A stretch of 64,000 nucleotides of DNA, taken from NCBI RefSeq assembly GCF_001693815.1, contig NZ_MBQD01000023.1, positions 1-64,000 of the forward strand, read 5' to 3'. Position 1 is the stretch's first letter. Each line of letters begins with the position of its first letter. The notes under the pieces were generated by a model. The model had not been told where the DNA came from and did no database searches. It saw nothing but the letters and a program-made list of their open reading frames with translations. The DNA comes from Tessaracoccus lapidicaptus. Lineage in GTDB: Bacteria > Actinomycetota > Actinomycetes > Propionibacteriales > Propionibacteriaceae. Positions 1 through 8,770 of this stretch are shown here, in pieces. The position numbers were made by a program, and so were the translations under genes.

Positions 1-1
1 C

Positions 2-112
2 GTCCAACGCCGCGCCAAGACCAACCACGTCTACCTCTCCCGCCGGAAGATCAGCGATCCGAAGCGGGCAAACCCAGATGAGTCAACGACTCAAACCAAG
101 CGGGCATCTTGA
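2..112 (+). CDS. possible 3' end of a gene cut by the window edge
   Basis: The frame is open from base 2 to a TGA at 110-112 and would encode a basic C-terminal tail of 36 residues containing NHVYLSRRKI. Nothing upstream is visible, so neither the family nor the reading frame can be confirmed. The 150 bases that follow, up to the tRNA, hold no convincing gene. Chance openness is a real alternative at this length. Confidence 0.3.
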   Translation, partial: VQRRAKTNHVYLSRRKISDPKRANPDESTTQTKRAS

Positions 113-263
113 CATGAGGCAACAGGAATCACGTCGCCACGAGGGGCTGGACCCCTTTCATGACCAGGTGGACAGGGCTCCTCTCGCGCGCCGCTTCGAT
201 CGAGGCGCACCGTCGTCGGTTCGACACGGCCCGGGTTCTTCTACTAGACTCCAACTTCGCTAG

Positions 264-335
264 GGGCGATTGGCGCAGTGGTAGCGCGCTTCGTTCACAC
301 CGAAGAGGTCGGCGGTTCGAAACCGCCATCGCCCA
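264..335 (+). tRNA. tRNA-Val (anticodon CAC)
   Basis: A complete cloverleaf can be drawn. The acceptor strands GGGCGAT (264-270) and ATCGCCC (328-334) pair. The D stem is GCGC/GCGC. The anticodon stem CTTCG/CGAAG encloses TTCACAC, giving anticodon CAC, which reads the valine codon GTG. The T arm is GGCGG-TTCGAAA-CCGCC. The discriminator is A335 and CCA is not encoded, as is usual in actinobacteria. A TAGACT element at 245-250 could be its -10 box. Confidence 0.96.
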
Positions 336-353
336 CAGAAGAGTCTCCGACAC

Positions 354-369
354 GCCACCATCCGGTGGC
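354..369 (+). terminator. short hairpin downstream of tRNA-Val
   Basis: GCCACC (354-359) pairs with GGTGGC (364-369) around a four-base loop, 18 bases after the tRNA. There is no U-run, so it may be a processing or weak termination structure rather than a classical terminator. Confidence 0.4.
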
Positions 370-386
370 CCAATGAGAGAGAGTCG

Positions 387-1157
387 ATGACTGCGCCGGC
401 AATCGTGCTTGTGGCTGAAGGGCCCGACGATCCGGCGGTCACCAATGCGTTGAAGTCCATCGCGCGTTCCCTGCAGAGCAGTCGGCCGGATCTCCGCATC
501 GCACTGGCGCGGATCGGCGCGGGCACACCCAGGCTGGAGAACGTCGTGGCGGACCTGGTCGCCGACGAGGTGGCCGAGGCCGTCCTGGTTCCGCTCGACC
601 TCGTCTCCGCGGCGGACCACGCGCCCGAACTCGACACATTCGAGCACTCCGGTGACATCCACCTGGCCGTGAGTCGTCCCGTGGGTCCCGCCGGCGAGGT
701 GCTCAACATCCTCGACGAGCGGGTGCGCGAGGCACTCCACCGCGGAGGCGCCCTGGAAATCGACGGACTCGTCCTCGCCGCCCCCTCGGGTGGCGACGTG
801 CGCGGGACGTCGCTGCTGGGTCGTCGCGCCCGGCAATGGTCCGCGCACCACCGGCTGCCGGTTCAGTTGGCGGTGGAGACGGGCGACGGGCGGGCGACCG
901 CGGCCGCCGTCGCCTCCCTGCGGATGCAAGGTCGCCGTCATATCGCCGTGGGCAGCCTGCACCTCACTCCCACCCCCAGCTACCACATGCACGTCCAGGG
1001 CGCCCTGCGCGCGGGCGCCGTCGCGGTGACCGCCCCCATCGGCGACAGCCCCCACCTCCGCCAACTCATCCTCGCCCGCTACGCCTTCGGCGCGATGGAG
1101 TTGCTGGACGGGACCCCCACCCGACTCCCCGACGACCTGGACGGCGAGGACTCCTGA
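387..1157 (+). CDS. sirohydrochlorin chelatase-like (CbiX/SirB) family protein
   Basis: The 256-residue protein has the duplicated alpha/beta architecture of CbiX-type chelatases: an N-terminal half starting IVLVAEGPDDP and a second half starting DGLVLAAPSGGDVRG. In true chelatases the first strand ends in an HGSR-type motif whose histidine binds metal. Here that position reads AEGPDD, so the N-terminal metal-binding histidine appears lost. Family members insert cobalt, nickel or iron into sirohydrochlorin; I infer the fold, not the activity. The ATG follows a purine-rich GAGAGAGAG. No tetrapyrrole gene is nearby, and msrB follows from its own promoter. Confidence 0.6.
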   Translation: MTAPAIVLVAEGPDDPAVTNALKSIARSLQSSRPDLRIALARIGAGTPRLENVVADLVADEVAEAVLVPLDLVSAADHAPELDTFEHSGDIHLAVSRPVGPAGEVLNILDERVREALHRGGALEIDGLVLAAPSGGDVRGTSLLGRRARQWSAHHRLPVQLAVETGDGRATAAAVASLRMQGRRHIAVGSLHLTPTPSYHMHVQGALRAGAVAVTAPIGDSPHLRQLILARYAFGAMELLDGTPTRLPDDLDGEDS

Positions 1158-1174
1158 GGCTTGCCCGGGGCGCA

Positions 1175-1180
1175 TAGGAT
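1175..1180 (+). promoter_or_regulatory. leaderless -10 element of msrB
   Basis: TAGGAT lies six bases before the ATG at 1187, so transcription should begin at the start codon. No Shine-Dalgarno sequence is present. Confidence 0.65.
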
Positions 1181-1186
1181 CGCTGC

Positions 1187-1603
1187 ATGAATGACGCGTA
1201 CCGTCCTCCCGTGACCAAGTCCGACGAGGAGTGGGCGGCCGAGCTGTCCCCCCTCGAGTTCAAGGTGCTCCGTCTGGCCGGCACCGAGGCTCCCTTCACC
1301 GGCGAGTACACCGACACTGAGGACGAGGGCATCTACGAGTGCCGCGGCTGCGGAGCCGAACTTTTCCGCAGCACCGAGAAGTTCCACTCGCACTGTGGCT
1401 GGCCCAGCTTCTTCTCCCCCTTGGCGGAGGACCGGGTCCGCTACATCGACGACCACTCGATCCCTGGCCGCCCGCGCGTCGAGGTGCGCTGTGCCGCGTG
1501 CGACGGCCACCTGGGACACGTCTTCGAGGGCGAGGGATACGACACCCCGACGGATCTTCGTTACTGCATCAACTCGGTCAGCCTCCGCCTCCGCCGCGGC
1601 TGA
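1187..1603 (+). CDS. msrB: peptide-methionine (R)-S-oxide reductase MsrB
   Basis: MsrB reduces the R epimer of methionine sulfoxide in proteins, repairing oxidative damage in the cytoplasm. The 138-residue length is typical of a single-domain enzyme. Structural zinc ligands are C52 and C55 (CRGC) and C102 and C105 (CAAC). The signature CGWPSFF is at 70-76, and the catalytic cysteine is C127 in RYCINS, with conserved GHLGHVF upstream. The start is fixed by a leaderless promoter directly upstream. DUF3000 and RNase D follow on the same strand, but DUF3000 has its own leaderless -10 element. Confidence 0.96.
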   Translation: MNDAYRPPVTKSDEEWAAELSPLEFKVLRLAGTEAPFTGEYTDTEDEGIYECRGCGAELFRSTEKFHSHCGWPSFFSPLAEDRVRYIDDHSIPGRPRVEVRCAACDGHLGHVFEGEGYDTPTDLRYCINSVSLRLRRG

Positions 1604-1645
1604 GCCGCTCCGGCGCGCCTCACCGGCCTCCGAGGGGCCCCGTCG

Positions 1646-1651
1646 TAGGGT
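1646..1651 (+). promoter_or_regulatory. leaderless -10 element of the DUF3000 gene
   Basis: TAGGGT is followed by seven bases and then GTG at 1659. This favours 1659 over the in-frame GTG at 1650, which would overlap the -10 box. Confidence 0.6.
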
Positions 1652-1658
1652 GGCGGTC

Positions 1659-2243
1659 GTGCCAGCAGACGTGACCAGCGCGACGCCCGAGCCTTTCGCC
1701 CGCGCACTGCGCGAACTCGACACGATGCAGTGGCGCCGCGGGTTCACCACCGACGAGATCGGCTCGCCGCAGCGCATCGCGCCCTACTCCGTCGCCATCG
1801 AGGGCGAACTGGGCGACGGCGGCGACGAGGCCCTCTCGACGGGGCGGCTGATCCTGCTCCACGACCCGGCGGGCAACGACTCGTGGTCGGGCACGTTCCG
1901 GCTGGTCACTTACGTCCGGGCGGAGGTCGACCTCGACATGGTCACCGACCCGCTGCTCCCCGACGTCGCGTGGTCCTGGTTCACCGACGCTCTCGCGCAC
2001 CGCGGCTGTGCCGCCCACGCGCTGGCCGGCACCGTCACGGCGTCCTACGGCAAGGGCTTCGGAGACATGGCCGACGCGGACCGCGCCGAGGTCGAGCTGC
2101 GGTGCTCCTGGACCCCCACCCTGGACGTCCGGCACCCGTTGACCGCCCACCTCGCCGCGTGGGAGGACCTCATGGGGCACGTCGCGGGCCAGCCGCCCCT
2201 CCCCCCTGGCGTCTCATCCCTTCCCACCGGGCGGCACGGATGA
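1659..2243 (+). CDS. DUF3000 family protein
   Basis: A 194-residue protein of the actinobacterial DUF3000 family, function unknown. Recognisable segments are ALRELDTMQWRRGFTTDEIG near the N-terminus and a central block reading GTFRLVTYVRAEVDLDMVTD. No signal peptide or membrane segment is seen. The family is usually found immediately before the RNase D gene, as here, where the two genes overlap by ATGA (2240-2243), so they should be translationally coupled. The start is GTG 1659, set by the leaderless promoter. Confidence 0.85.
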   Translation: MPADVTSATPEPFARALRELDTMQWRRGFTTDEIGSPQRIAPYSVAIEGELGDGGDEALSTGRLILLHDPAGNDSWSGTFRLVTYVRAEVDLDMVTDPLLPDVAWSWFTDALAHRGCAAHALAGTVTASYGKGFGDMADADRAEVELRCSWTPTLDVRHPLTAHLAAWEDLMGHVAGQPPLPPGVSSLPTGRHG

Positions 2244-3445
2244 CCTACATCGAAAGCCCCAGAGAACCGCTGCGTCCCGTCGTCGAGGACCCGAGCGCCC
2301 TCGAGTCCTGCCTCGAGGCCCTCGCGTCGGCCACAGGACCTGTCGCCTTCGACACCGAGCGGGCACACGGCCACCGGTACTGGCCCAAGGCGTACCTGCT
2401 GCAGATCCGCCGCGAGGGCGCCGGCACGTGGCTCGTCGATCCCGTGGCGTTCGAACGCGGCGGACCCGCCGACCTGTCGTCTCTCGTCACTGCCTGCGGG
2501 GACGCGCCGTGGATCATCCACGCGGCCAGCCAGGATCTTCCCTGCATGCGTGAGATCAGTGTCCTGCCGCCCTCGATCATCGATACCGAGCTCGCGGCCC
2601 GCCTGCTCGGAAAGCCCGGCGCCAGCCTCGGAGCCCTGCTGGCGGCCGAACTGGGCGTCCACCTCCGCAAGGCCCACTCGGCGGACAACTGGTCGAAGCG
2701 GCCGCTGCCGCCGTCGTGGCTCACGTATGCCGCGCTCGACGTCGACTACCTCCTCGAGCTGGCTGAGCGGCTGCAGGATGAGCTGCAGGAGGTCGGGCGC
2801 GCCGAGTGGGCCGACCAGGAGTTCGCGGACACGTTGGCGCGCCACACCGCTCCCCCGCAGCCCCGCGTGGATCCGTGGCGCCGCCTCAGCGGGATCACCA
2901 CGCTGCGCACGCCACGGCAGTACGCCGTCGCCCGGGCCCTGTGGACCGCGCGCGACGCCATCGCCCAACGGCGCGATCGACCGCCCGGCTGGATCCTCCC
3001 GGACGCCGCCATCCTGGAGGCGGCCAGCCTGGCGCGTGACTCGGTTCCCACGAAGTCGGAGCTCCTGCGGATCAAGGGCTTCGCCGCCCCGCCCGGCAGC
3101 CGAAACCTGTCCACCTGGCTCGCCGCCCTCGACGAGGTGCGGGCGCTACCGGCGTCCGGGTATCCCCCACCGCGTCTGCGCTCGGACGGCGTGCCGCACC
3201 CACGGACATGGGACCGGGTGAACCCCGAGGCCGCTGAGCGATGGGCAAAGGTGCGTCCCGTGATCGACGAGCTCGCCTGCGATCTCGGCGGCCTGCAGCC
3301 CAGCCTCGTCGCTCCCCCGGTGGCGGTGCAGGGCAGCCTGTTCGCATCCGCGGACGTCACGCACGAGGACCTGCTGGCCCTGGGCGCACGTCCGTGGCAG
3401 GCCGACTTCCTCGTCCCCCTGATCCGTGAGGCCCTGGGCCGTTAG
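2240..3445 (+). CDS. rnd: ribonuclease D-like 3'-5' exonuclease with HRDC domain
   Basis: A 401-residue DEDDy exonuclease. The acidic catalytic residues are visible as FDTER (Exo I), HAASQDLPCM (Exo II) and YAALDVDYLLEL (Exo III, with its tyrosine). HRDC-type helices follow: one around DPWRRLSGI to ILPDAAIL, and a second after KSELLRIKGF. RNase D trims tRNA and other structured RNA 3' ends. The start overlaps the DUF3000 stop (ATGA). The stop overlaps the convergent dxs stop by four bases (TTAG). The RNase D-DUF3000-dxs arrangement is conserved in actinobacteria. Confidence 0.92.
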   Translation: MTYIESPREPLRPVVEDPSALESCLEALASATGPVAFDTERAHGHRYWPKAYLLQIRREGAGTWLVDPVAFERGGPADLSSLVTACGDAPWIIHAASQDLPCMREISVLPPSIIDTELAARLLGKPGASLGALLAAELGVHLRKAHSADNWSKRPLPPSWLTYAALDVDYLLELAERLQDELQEVGRAEWADQEFADTLARHTAPPQPRVDPWRRLSGITTLRTPRQYAVARALWTARDAIAQRRDRPPGWILPDAAILEAASLARDSVPTKSELLRIKGFAAPPGSRNLSTWLAALDEVRALPASGYPPPRLRSDGVPHPRTWDRVNPEAAERWAKVRPVIDELACDLGGLQPSLVAPPVAVQGSLFASADVTHEDLLALGARPWQADFLVPLIREALGR

Positions 3446-5355
3446 GCCGGCCGCACCGCCTCCTGGTCGGGTGCCGCGCTGAGCACCTCCCCCAGCACTC
3501 GCAGCGACACCTGCGCGGCGGTCAGCCCGATTTCATCGAGCACCTCATCGCGGGAACCGTGGGCGAGGAAGCGCTGCGGGATCCCGAACGTCATCACGCG
3601 GGTCGCTGCATGGGACTCCGCCAGTCGCGACCGGAGACGCTGGCCGATGCCGCCCTCCACGAGGTTGTCCTCCATGGTGACGACGACGTCGTAGCCCGCC
3701 GCCAGCGACACGAGGTCCGGGCTCACCGGCAGGGCCCAGAGCGGGTCGACGACCGTGGCGGGGACGCCCTCGTCCCGGAGGCGATCCGCGACACCCAGCG
3801 CCATCCCGGCGCACTGGCCGTACCCGACGATCAGCAGCCGCGCGCCCTCGCTGCGCCGCAGCACATCGACCCGCGAGAGCCCATCGCCGACGTGCGCGAC
3901 CTCCTCGATGGCGTCCGGCAGGCGTTCCTTCGAGTACCTGACGACGGTGACGGCGTCCGAGACATCGACGGCCCGGTCCAGCGCCGCCACGAGCCTGGCC
4001 TGGTCTCGCGGAGCCGCCAGCTGCAGGCCGGGGATGAGACCCAGCAGCGTCATGTCCCACATGCCGTTGTGGCTGGGGCCGTCCGTGCCCGTGACTCCGG
4101 CCCGGTCCAGGGCGATGGTCATCCCGGTGCGATGCAGCGCTGCGTCCATGAGCACCTGGTCGAACGCCCGGTTGACGAATGTGGCGTAGAGGGCCACCAC
4201 GGGGTGCAGCCCCGAGCGCGCCAGCCCCGCCGCCGACACGATGGCGTGCTGTTCGGCGATGCCGACGTCGAAGATCCGGTCCGGGAACGCGGCCGCGAAC
4301 CGTCCGAGCCCGGTGGGGTGCAGCATGGCGGCCGTCACGGCGACGACGTCCGGCCGGCGCTGGCCGATGTGCACCATGGCCTCCGCGAAGGCGTCCGTCC
4401 ACGTGGCCTGGACCGACGCCGAGAGGGGCTCGCCCGTGATCTCGTTGATCCGGCCCACGGCGTGGAACTGGTCCTCCTCGTGCTCCTCCGCGGCCTGGAA
4501 CCCGCGCCCCTTGCGCGTGACGCAGTGCACGATCACCGGGCCGCCGAAGTGCCGTGCCTGCTCGAGGTGGTTCGTCAGCGACGCGATGTCGTGCCCGTCG
4601 AGGGGCCCCATGTACTTGATGCCGAGGTCCGAGAACATCGACTGCGGCGCCAGGACGTCCTTCACCCCGGTCTTGAAGCCGTGCATGAGGTCGTAGACCG
4701 GACGGCCGACGAGTGGCATGCCGGTGACCGTGCGCTTGATCAGGGTCAGGGTCTTCTCGTAGCGGCGATCGGTGCGCAGGCCAGCCAGGTGGTTGGCGAG
4801 TCCACCCACCGTCGGCGTGTACGAGCGCCCGTTGTCGTTGACCACGATCACCAGCCGGAGGTCCTGTCGGGCCGCGATGTTGTTCAGCGCCTCCCAGGCC
4901 ATGCCGCCGGTCAGGGCGCCGTCGCCGACGACCGCCACGACCGTGCGAGCCTCGCCGCGCAGCCGGAAGCCTTTGGCCAGGCCCTCCGCCCAGGACAGTG
5001 CGGTCGAGGCATGTGAGTTGGCCACCCAGTCGTGCTCGGACTCCGCGGGCTCCGGGTATCCGGAGAGGCCTCCACGCTGGCGGAGCTGATCGAAGCCCGC
5101 GGCGCGGCCCGTGAGGATCTTGTGGACGTAGCTCTGGTGCCCGGTGTCGAAGATGATCGGATCCCGCGGCGAGTCGAACACCCTGTGGATCGCCATGGTC
5201 AGCTCGACCACGCCCAGGTTCGGCCCCAGATGCCCGCCGGTGCGGCTCACCTTCGTGATGAGGAACGATCGGATCTCGGCCGCGAGCTGGACGAGCTGGC
5301 GCCGAGACAGCGCGCGAAGGTCGCGCGGGCTGGTGATCGTCTCCAACACAGACAT
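3442..5355 (-). CDS. dxs: 1-deoxy-D-xylulose-5-phosphate synthase
   Basis: DXS condenses pyruvate and glyceraldehyde-3-phosphate in the first step of the MEP isoprenoid pathway, using thiamine diphosphate. The 637 residues carry the N-terminal ThDP-binding region (GDGALTGGMAWEALNN, with GDG and the distal asparagines), the DTGHQSYVHK and ANSHAST motifs, a central pyrimidine-binding domain (GIAEQHAIVSAAGLA) and a C-terminal transketolase domain (YGQCAGMALG). An in-frame ATG nine bases upstream would give the N-terminus MEPM. I choose ATG 5355 because TACTAT sits seven bases before it, as at other leaderless genes here. Confidence 0.97.
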   Translation of the reverse strand: MSVLETITSPRDLRALSRRQLVQLAAEIRSFLITKVSRTGGHLGPNLGVVELTMAIHRVFDSPRDPIIFDTGHQSYVHKILTGRAAGFDQLRQRGGLSGYPEPAESEHDWVANSHASTALSWAEGLAKGFRLRGEARTVVAVVGDGALTGGMAWEALNNIAARQDLRLVIVVNDNGRSYTPTVGGLANHLAGLRTDRRYEKTLTLIKRTVTGMPLVGRPVYDLMHGFKTGVKDVLAPQSMFSDLGIKYMGPLDGHDIASLTNHLEQARHFGGPVIVHCVTRKGRGFQAAEEHEEDQFHAVGRINEITGEPLSASVQATWTDAFAEAMVHIGQRRPDVVAVTAAMLHPTGLGRFAAAFPDRIFDVGIAEQHAIVSAAGLARSGLHPVVALYATFVNRAFDQVLMDAALHRTGMTIALDRAGVTGTDGPSHNGMWDMTLLGLIPGLQLAAPRDQARLVAALDRAVDVSDAVTVVRYSKERLPDAIEEVAHVGDGLSRVDVLRRSEGARLLIVGYGQCAGMALGVADRLRDEGVPATVVDPLWALPVSPDLVSLAAGYDVVVTMEDNLVEGGIGQRLRSRLAESHAATRVMTFGIPQRFLAHGSRDEVLDEIGLTAAQVSLRVLGEVLSAAPDQEAVRPA

Positions 5356-5362
5356 GGGCTCC

Positions 5363-5368
5363 ATAGTA
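5363..5368 (-). promoter_or_regulatory. leaderless -10 element of dxs
   Basis: Read on the minus strand, TACTAT is followed by seven bases and then ATG at 5355. The alternative upstream ATG lies inside this element. Confidence 0.6.
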
Positions 5369-5377
5369 GGGCCAGGC

Positions 5378-5767
5378 TCAGAGCTTGGGCACGAACCGCA
5401 CGTCCCGCAAGGCCTGATCCACCAGTTCGACCGCCCTGGCGACGCGCACCAGGCGCGCCTCCTCCTGCTGCAACACGGCGGCCGCCTGGTCCGCCGTGGC
5501 CGCGTCCACCACCCCGGTCAGCGACGGCCGGAGCCCGGTCAGGCCGCTGCGGGTGGCGACCAGCTGGGACGACACGAACTCGCGCGCGAGCCGTGCCAGC
5601 ACGACCGGATGACGCCGGAGCACCCCGTATCCCCGGTACTCGGCCGGGCAGCTGTCCAGCAGGAATGCCTCCGCGGTGGCCACCCATCCCGGCGCCCCCG
5701 GTGGCCGCACCGCGGCCGGCCAGCCGGGCGGGACGTACACTCGGATCTGATCCTCATCATCGAACAT
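5378..5767 (-). CDS. uncharacterised protein with an SOS box over its start codon
   Basis: A 129-residue soluble protein starting MFDDEDQIRVYVPPGW. I do not recognise the family. The second half is helical and alanine-rich (DAATADQAAAVLQQEEARLVRVARAVEL) and could form a coiled coil; no membrane segment or metal motif is seen. The region around its ATG forms a good match to the LexA-type box GAAC-N4-GTTC, so I infer DNA-damage induction. TTCAAT lies seven bases upstream of the ATG and could be an imperfect leaderless -10 element, which LexA would cover in part. It lies between dxs and the aconitase terminator and appears monocistronic. Confidence 0.7.
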   Translation of the reverse strand: MFDDEDQIRVYVPPGWPAAVRPPGAPGWVATAEAFLLDSCPAEYRGYGVLRRHPVVLARLAREFVSSQLVATRSGLTGLRPSLTGVVDAATADQAAAVLQQEEARLVRVARAVELVDQALRDVRFVPKL

Positions 5768-5775
5768 GTGTTCTA
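5760..5775. promoter_or_regulatory. putative LexA/SOS box
   Basis: TCGAACATGTGTTCTA contains the invariant GAAC-N4-GTTC core (5762-5773), with five of six bases per arm matching TCGAAC-N4-GTTCGA. It spans the ATG of the uncharacterised gene at 5378-5767 read on the minus strand, a position where repressor binding would block transcription. Confidence 0.6.
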
Positions 5776-5820
5776 TTGAACCGCGCGCCGCCGACAGATT
5801 CAACCGGCCTGACACAGAAA

Positions 5821-5855
5821 CGAGGGGCGACTCCCCTGTCGGGAGCCGCCCCTCG
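5821..5855 (-). terminator. intrinsic terminator after acnA
   Basis: A 15-bp stem with one mismatch (CGAGGGGCGACTCCC against GGGAGCCGCCCCTCG) encloses a five-base loop. Read on the minus strand it is followed by TTTCTGTGTC. It begins 11 bases past the acnA stop. Confidence 0.85.
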
Positions 5856-5866
5856 CAGCGTGCGGA

Positions 5867-8686
5867 TCAGGCCTTGGCCAGGTTCCGCAACACGTACTGC
5901 ATGATGCCGCCGTTGAGGTAGTAACTCCGCTCCCCCGGCGTGTCGATCCGCACGACGGCGTCGAAGGTCACCTCGGCCCCGTCCGGCTTCACGGCGCTGA
6001 CCCGCATCGTCTGCGGGGTCACACCGTCGTTGAGTTCGGTGATGCCGGTGACCGAGAAGGTCTCCTCGCCCGTGAGGCCCAGCGACTCCGCCGACTGGCC
6101 CTCGGGGAACTGCAGCGGCAACACGCCCATGCCAATGAGGTTGGAGCGGTGGATGCGCTCGTAGCTCTCGGCGATGACGACCCGGACGCCCAGCAGCGCC
6201 GTGCCCTTGGCGGCCCAGTCGCGGGACGATCCGGAGCCGTACTCCTTGCCCGCCAGCACGACGAGCGGCACGCCCGCAGACGCGTAGTTGACGGCCGCGT
6301 CGTAGACCGTGGTCACCGGGCCGCCGTCGACGGTGAAGTCACGCGTGAAGCCGCCCTCGGTGCCGGGAGCGATCTGGTTGCGCAGGCGAATGTTGGCGAA
6401 GGTGCCGCGGATCATCACCTCGTGATTGCCGCGCCGCGACCCGTAGGAGTTGAAGTCCTTCCGGTCCACACCGTGCTCGGTGAGGTAGAGACCCGCGGGC
6501 GAGTCGGCCTTGATCGAGCCGGCCGGCGAGATGTGGTCCGTGGTCACCGAGTCGCCGAGCTTGAGCAGCACGCGCGCGCCCGAGACGTCGCCCACCGGCG
6601 CGGGCTCGGCCGGCATGTCGTCGAAGTAGGGCGCCTTCCGGACGTAGGTGGAGTCCGGATCCCAATCGAAGGTCTCGCCGTCGGGCGTGGGCAGCGACCG
6701 CCAGCGCTCGTCACCGGCGAAGACGTCGGCGTAGCGCGAGACGAACATCTCGGCGCTGATCGAGCTGTTGATGACCTCGTCGATCTCAGCCTCGGTGGGC
6801 CAGATGTCGCGCATGAACACGTCGTTGCCGTCCGCGTCCTGGCCGATCGGCTCGCTGAACAGGTCGATGTCCATGGTGCCCGCCAGCGCGTAGACGATGA
6901 CCAGCATCGGCGAGGCGAGGTAGTTCATCTTCACGTCGGGGTTGATCCGGCCCTCGAAGTTGCGGTTGCCCGAGAGTACGGCCGACACCGCGAGGTCATG
7001 AGCGTTGACCGCCTCAGAGACCTCCGGGATGAGCGGGCCGGAGTTGCCGATGCAGGTGACGCAGCCGTATCCCACGAGGTTGAAGCCGATCGCGTCCAGA
7101 TACTGCGTGAGGCCGGAGCGGTCGTAGTAGTCCGTCACCACCTGCGAGCCGGGGGCCAGTGACGTCTTCACCCACGGCTTGCGGGTCAGGCCGCGCTCGA
7201 CGGCCTTCTTCGCCACCAGAGCCGCGCCGATCATGACGCTCGGGTTGGAGGTGTTCGTGCACGACGTGATGGAGGCGATCGTCACCGCGCCGTGGTCCAG
7301 CTCGAAGCTGGTGCCGTCGGCCAGGGTCACTGGGGCGGCGGCGTGCACCCGGGGAACCATGTGGTGGTGGGTCGGGTCGGCGGGCGCCGGCGAGTCGTCC
7401 CGGATCGTCGGGTCGGGCCCCGTCGGGTCGGAGGCCCCCATCGTCGCCGCGACCGCCCGGTCGTACCCGGAGTAGTCGTCGGCGTCATGCGGGGCGCCCA
7501 CGAAGCCGGCCACCGCCTCGCGGAAGGCGGGCTTGGACTCGTCCAGCCGGATGCGGTCCTGAGGACGCTTGGGTCCGGCGATCGATGGCACGACCGTGGA
7601 CAGGTCGAGCTCGATGTACTCGGAGTACTGGGGCTCGACGGCCGGATCGTGCCACAGCCCCTGCGCCTTGGCGTAGGACTCCACCAGCGCGATCTGCTGC
7701 TCGTCGCGGCCAGTGAGGCGCATGTAGTCGATCGTCTTGTCGTCGATCGGGAAGATCGCGATCGTCGAGCCGTACTCGGGGCTCATGTTGCCGATGGTCG
7801 CGCGGTTGGCGAGCGGGACCTGGGCGACGCCGTCGCCGTAGAACTCGACGAACTTGCCGACGACCTTGTGCTCGCGGAGCATCTCCGTGATGGTGAGGAC
7901 CAGGTCGGTGGCGGTCGTGCCCTCGGTGAGCTTGCCGGTGAGCTTGAAGCCCACGACGCGCGGCACGAGCATGGACACGGGCTGGCCCAGCATGGCCGCC
8001 TCGGCCTCGATGCCGCCGACGCCCCATCCGACGACGCCCAGGCCGTTGACCATGGTGGTATGCGAGTCGGTGCCCACGCAGGTGTCGGGGTAGGCCTGCA
8101 GCACGCCGTCGACGGTGCGCGGGAAGACCACGCGGGCGAGGTGCTCGATGTTGACCTGGTGCACGATGCCGGTGCCGGGCGGGACGACCTTGAAGTCGTC
8201 GAAGGCCTTCTGTCCCCAGCGGAGGAACTGGTAGCGCTCGCGGTTGCGCTGGTACTCGATGTCCGTGTTGGCCTCGAACGCCCCGGCGATGCCGAAGACC
8301 TCGGCGATGACGGAGTGGTCGATGACCATCTCGGCCGGTGACAGCGGGTTGACCTTCGACGCGTCGCCGCCGAGCTGCGCGACGGCCTCGCGCATGGTGG
8401 CGAGGTCGACGACGCAGGGGACACCGGTGAAGTCCTGCATGATGACGCGTGCCGGGGTGAACTGGATCTCGTGGTCCGGCTCAGCCGAGGGGTCCCAGGC
8501 GCCGAGGAACTCGATGTCCTCACGCGTGATGTTGGCGCCGTCCTCGGTGCGCAACAGGTTCTCGAGCAGGACCTTGAGGCTGAAGGGCAGCTTCTCGGAG
8601 CCAGCGACCGCACCGATGCGGAAGTACTCGTACGAGGTGCCGTTGACGTCGAGGCTCGCCTTGGCCCCGAAACTGTTGACGCTCAT
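5867..8686 (-). CDS. acnA: aconitate hydratase A
   Basis: Aconitase isomerises citrate to isocitrate in the TCA cycle through a [4Fe-4S] cluster. The 939-residue length fits the AcnA/IRP type. Cluster cysteines lie in [14 protein letters not shown] and in [12 protein letters not shown]. The substrate-binding C-terminal swivel domain includes [14 protein letters not shown] and [14 protein letters not shown]. Translation starts at ATG 8686 behind AGGAGAAGG. Two palindromes lie upstream, one of them over the predicted -10 box, suggesting repression. No regulator gene of the AcnR type is adjacent. Confidence 0.97.
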   Translation of the reverse strand: MSVNSFGAKASLDVNGTSYEYFRIGAVAGSEKLPFSLKVLLENLLRTEDGANITREDIEFLGAWDPSAEPDHEIQFTPARVIMQDFTGVPCVVDLATMREAVAQLGGDASKVNPLSPAEMVIDHSVIAEVFGIAGAFEANTDIEYQRNRERYQFLRWGQKAFDDFKVVPPGTGIVHQVNIEHLARVVFPRTVDGVLQAYPDTCVGTDSHTTMVNGLGVVGWGVGGIEAEAAMLGQPVSMLVPRVVGFKLTGKLTEGTTATDLVLTITEMLREHKVVGKFVEFYGDGVAQVPLANRATIGNMSPEYGSTIAIFPIDDKTIDYMRLTGRDEQQIALVESYAKAQGLWHDPAVEPQYSEYIELDLSTVVPSIAGPKRPQDRIRLDESKPAFREAVAGFVGAPHDADDYSGYDRAVAATMGASDPTGPDPTIRDDSPAPADPTHHHMVPRVHAAAPVTLADGTSFELDHGAVTIASITSCTNTSNPSVMIGAALVAKKAVERGLTRKPWVKTSLAPGSQVVTDYYDRSGLTQYLDAIGFNLVGYGCVTCIGNSGPLIPEVSEAVNAHDLAVSAVLSGNRNFEGRINPDVKMNYLASPMLVIVYALAGTMDIDLFSEPIGQDADGNDVFMRDIWPTEAEIDEVINSSISAEMFVSRYADVFAGDERWRSLPTPDGETFDWDPDSTYVRKAPYFDDMPAEPAPVGDVSGARVLLKLGDSVTTDHISPAGSIKADSPAGLYLTEHGVDRKDFNSYGSRRGNHEVMIRGTFANIRLRNQIAPGTEGGFTRDFTVDGGPVTTVYDAAVNYASAGVPLVVLAGKEYGSGSSRDWAAKGTALLGVRVVIAESYERIHRSNLIGMGVLPLQFPEGQSAESLGLTGEETFSVTGITELNDGVTPQTMRVSAVKPDGAEVTFDAVVRIDTPGERSYYLNGGIMQYVLRNLAKA

Positions 8687-8700
8687 CCTTCTCCTAACAC

Positions 8701-8714
8701 TTGGCGGTCGCCAA
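8701..8714. promoter_or_regulatory. palindrome in the acnA leader
   Basis: TTGGCGGTCGCCAA is a perfect palindrome with 6-bp arms around GT. It lies between the predicted start of transcription and the acnA ribosome binding site, so it is a candidate operator or leader element. Confidence 0.5.
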
Positions 8715-8717
8715 ATC

Positions 8718-8733
8718 TCTTGACGTCAAGATA
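8718..8733 (-). promoter_or_regulatory. acnA -10 region overlapped by a 14-bp palindrome
   Basis: TCTTGACGTCAAGA (8718-8731) is a perfect 14-bp palindrome. On the minus strand the likely -10 hexamer TATCTT occupies 8728-8733, so a protein bound to the palindrome would cover the -10 box and the start site. Confidence 0.5.
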
Positions 8734-8770
8734 CCATGCGGGTGCCCTCGGCGGCAGCGCCGGTCATCGG

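Noticed and set aside
3559-5016. Plus-strand frame of 485 codons inside dxs
   Set aside because: It lies opposite clear DXS motifs, and codon composition on that strand is unlike that of neighbouring genes.
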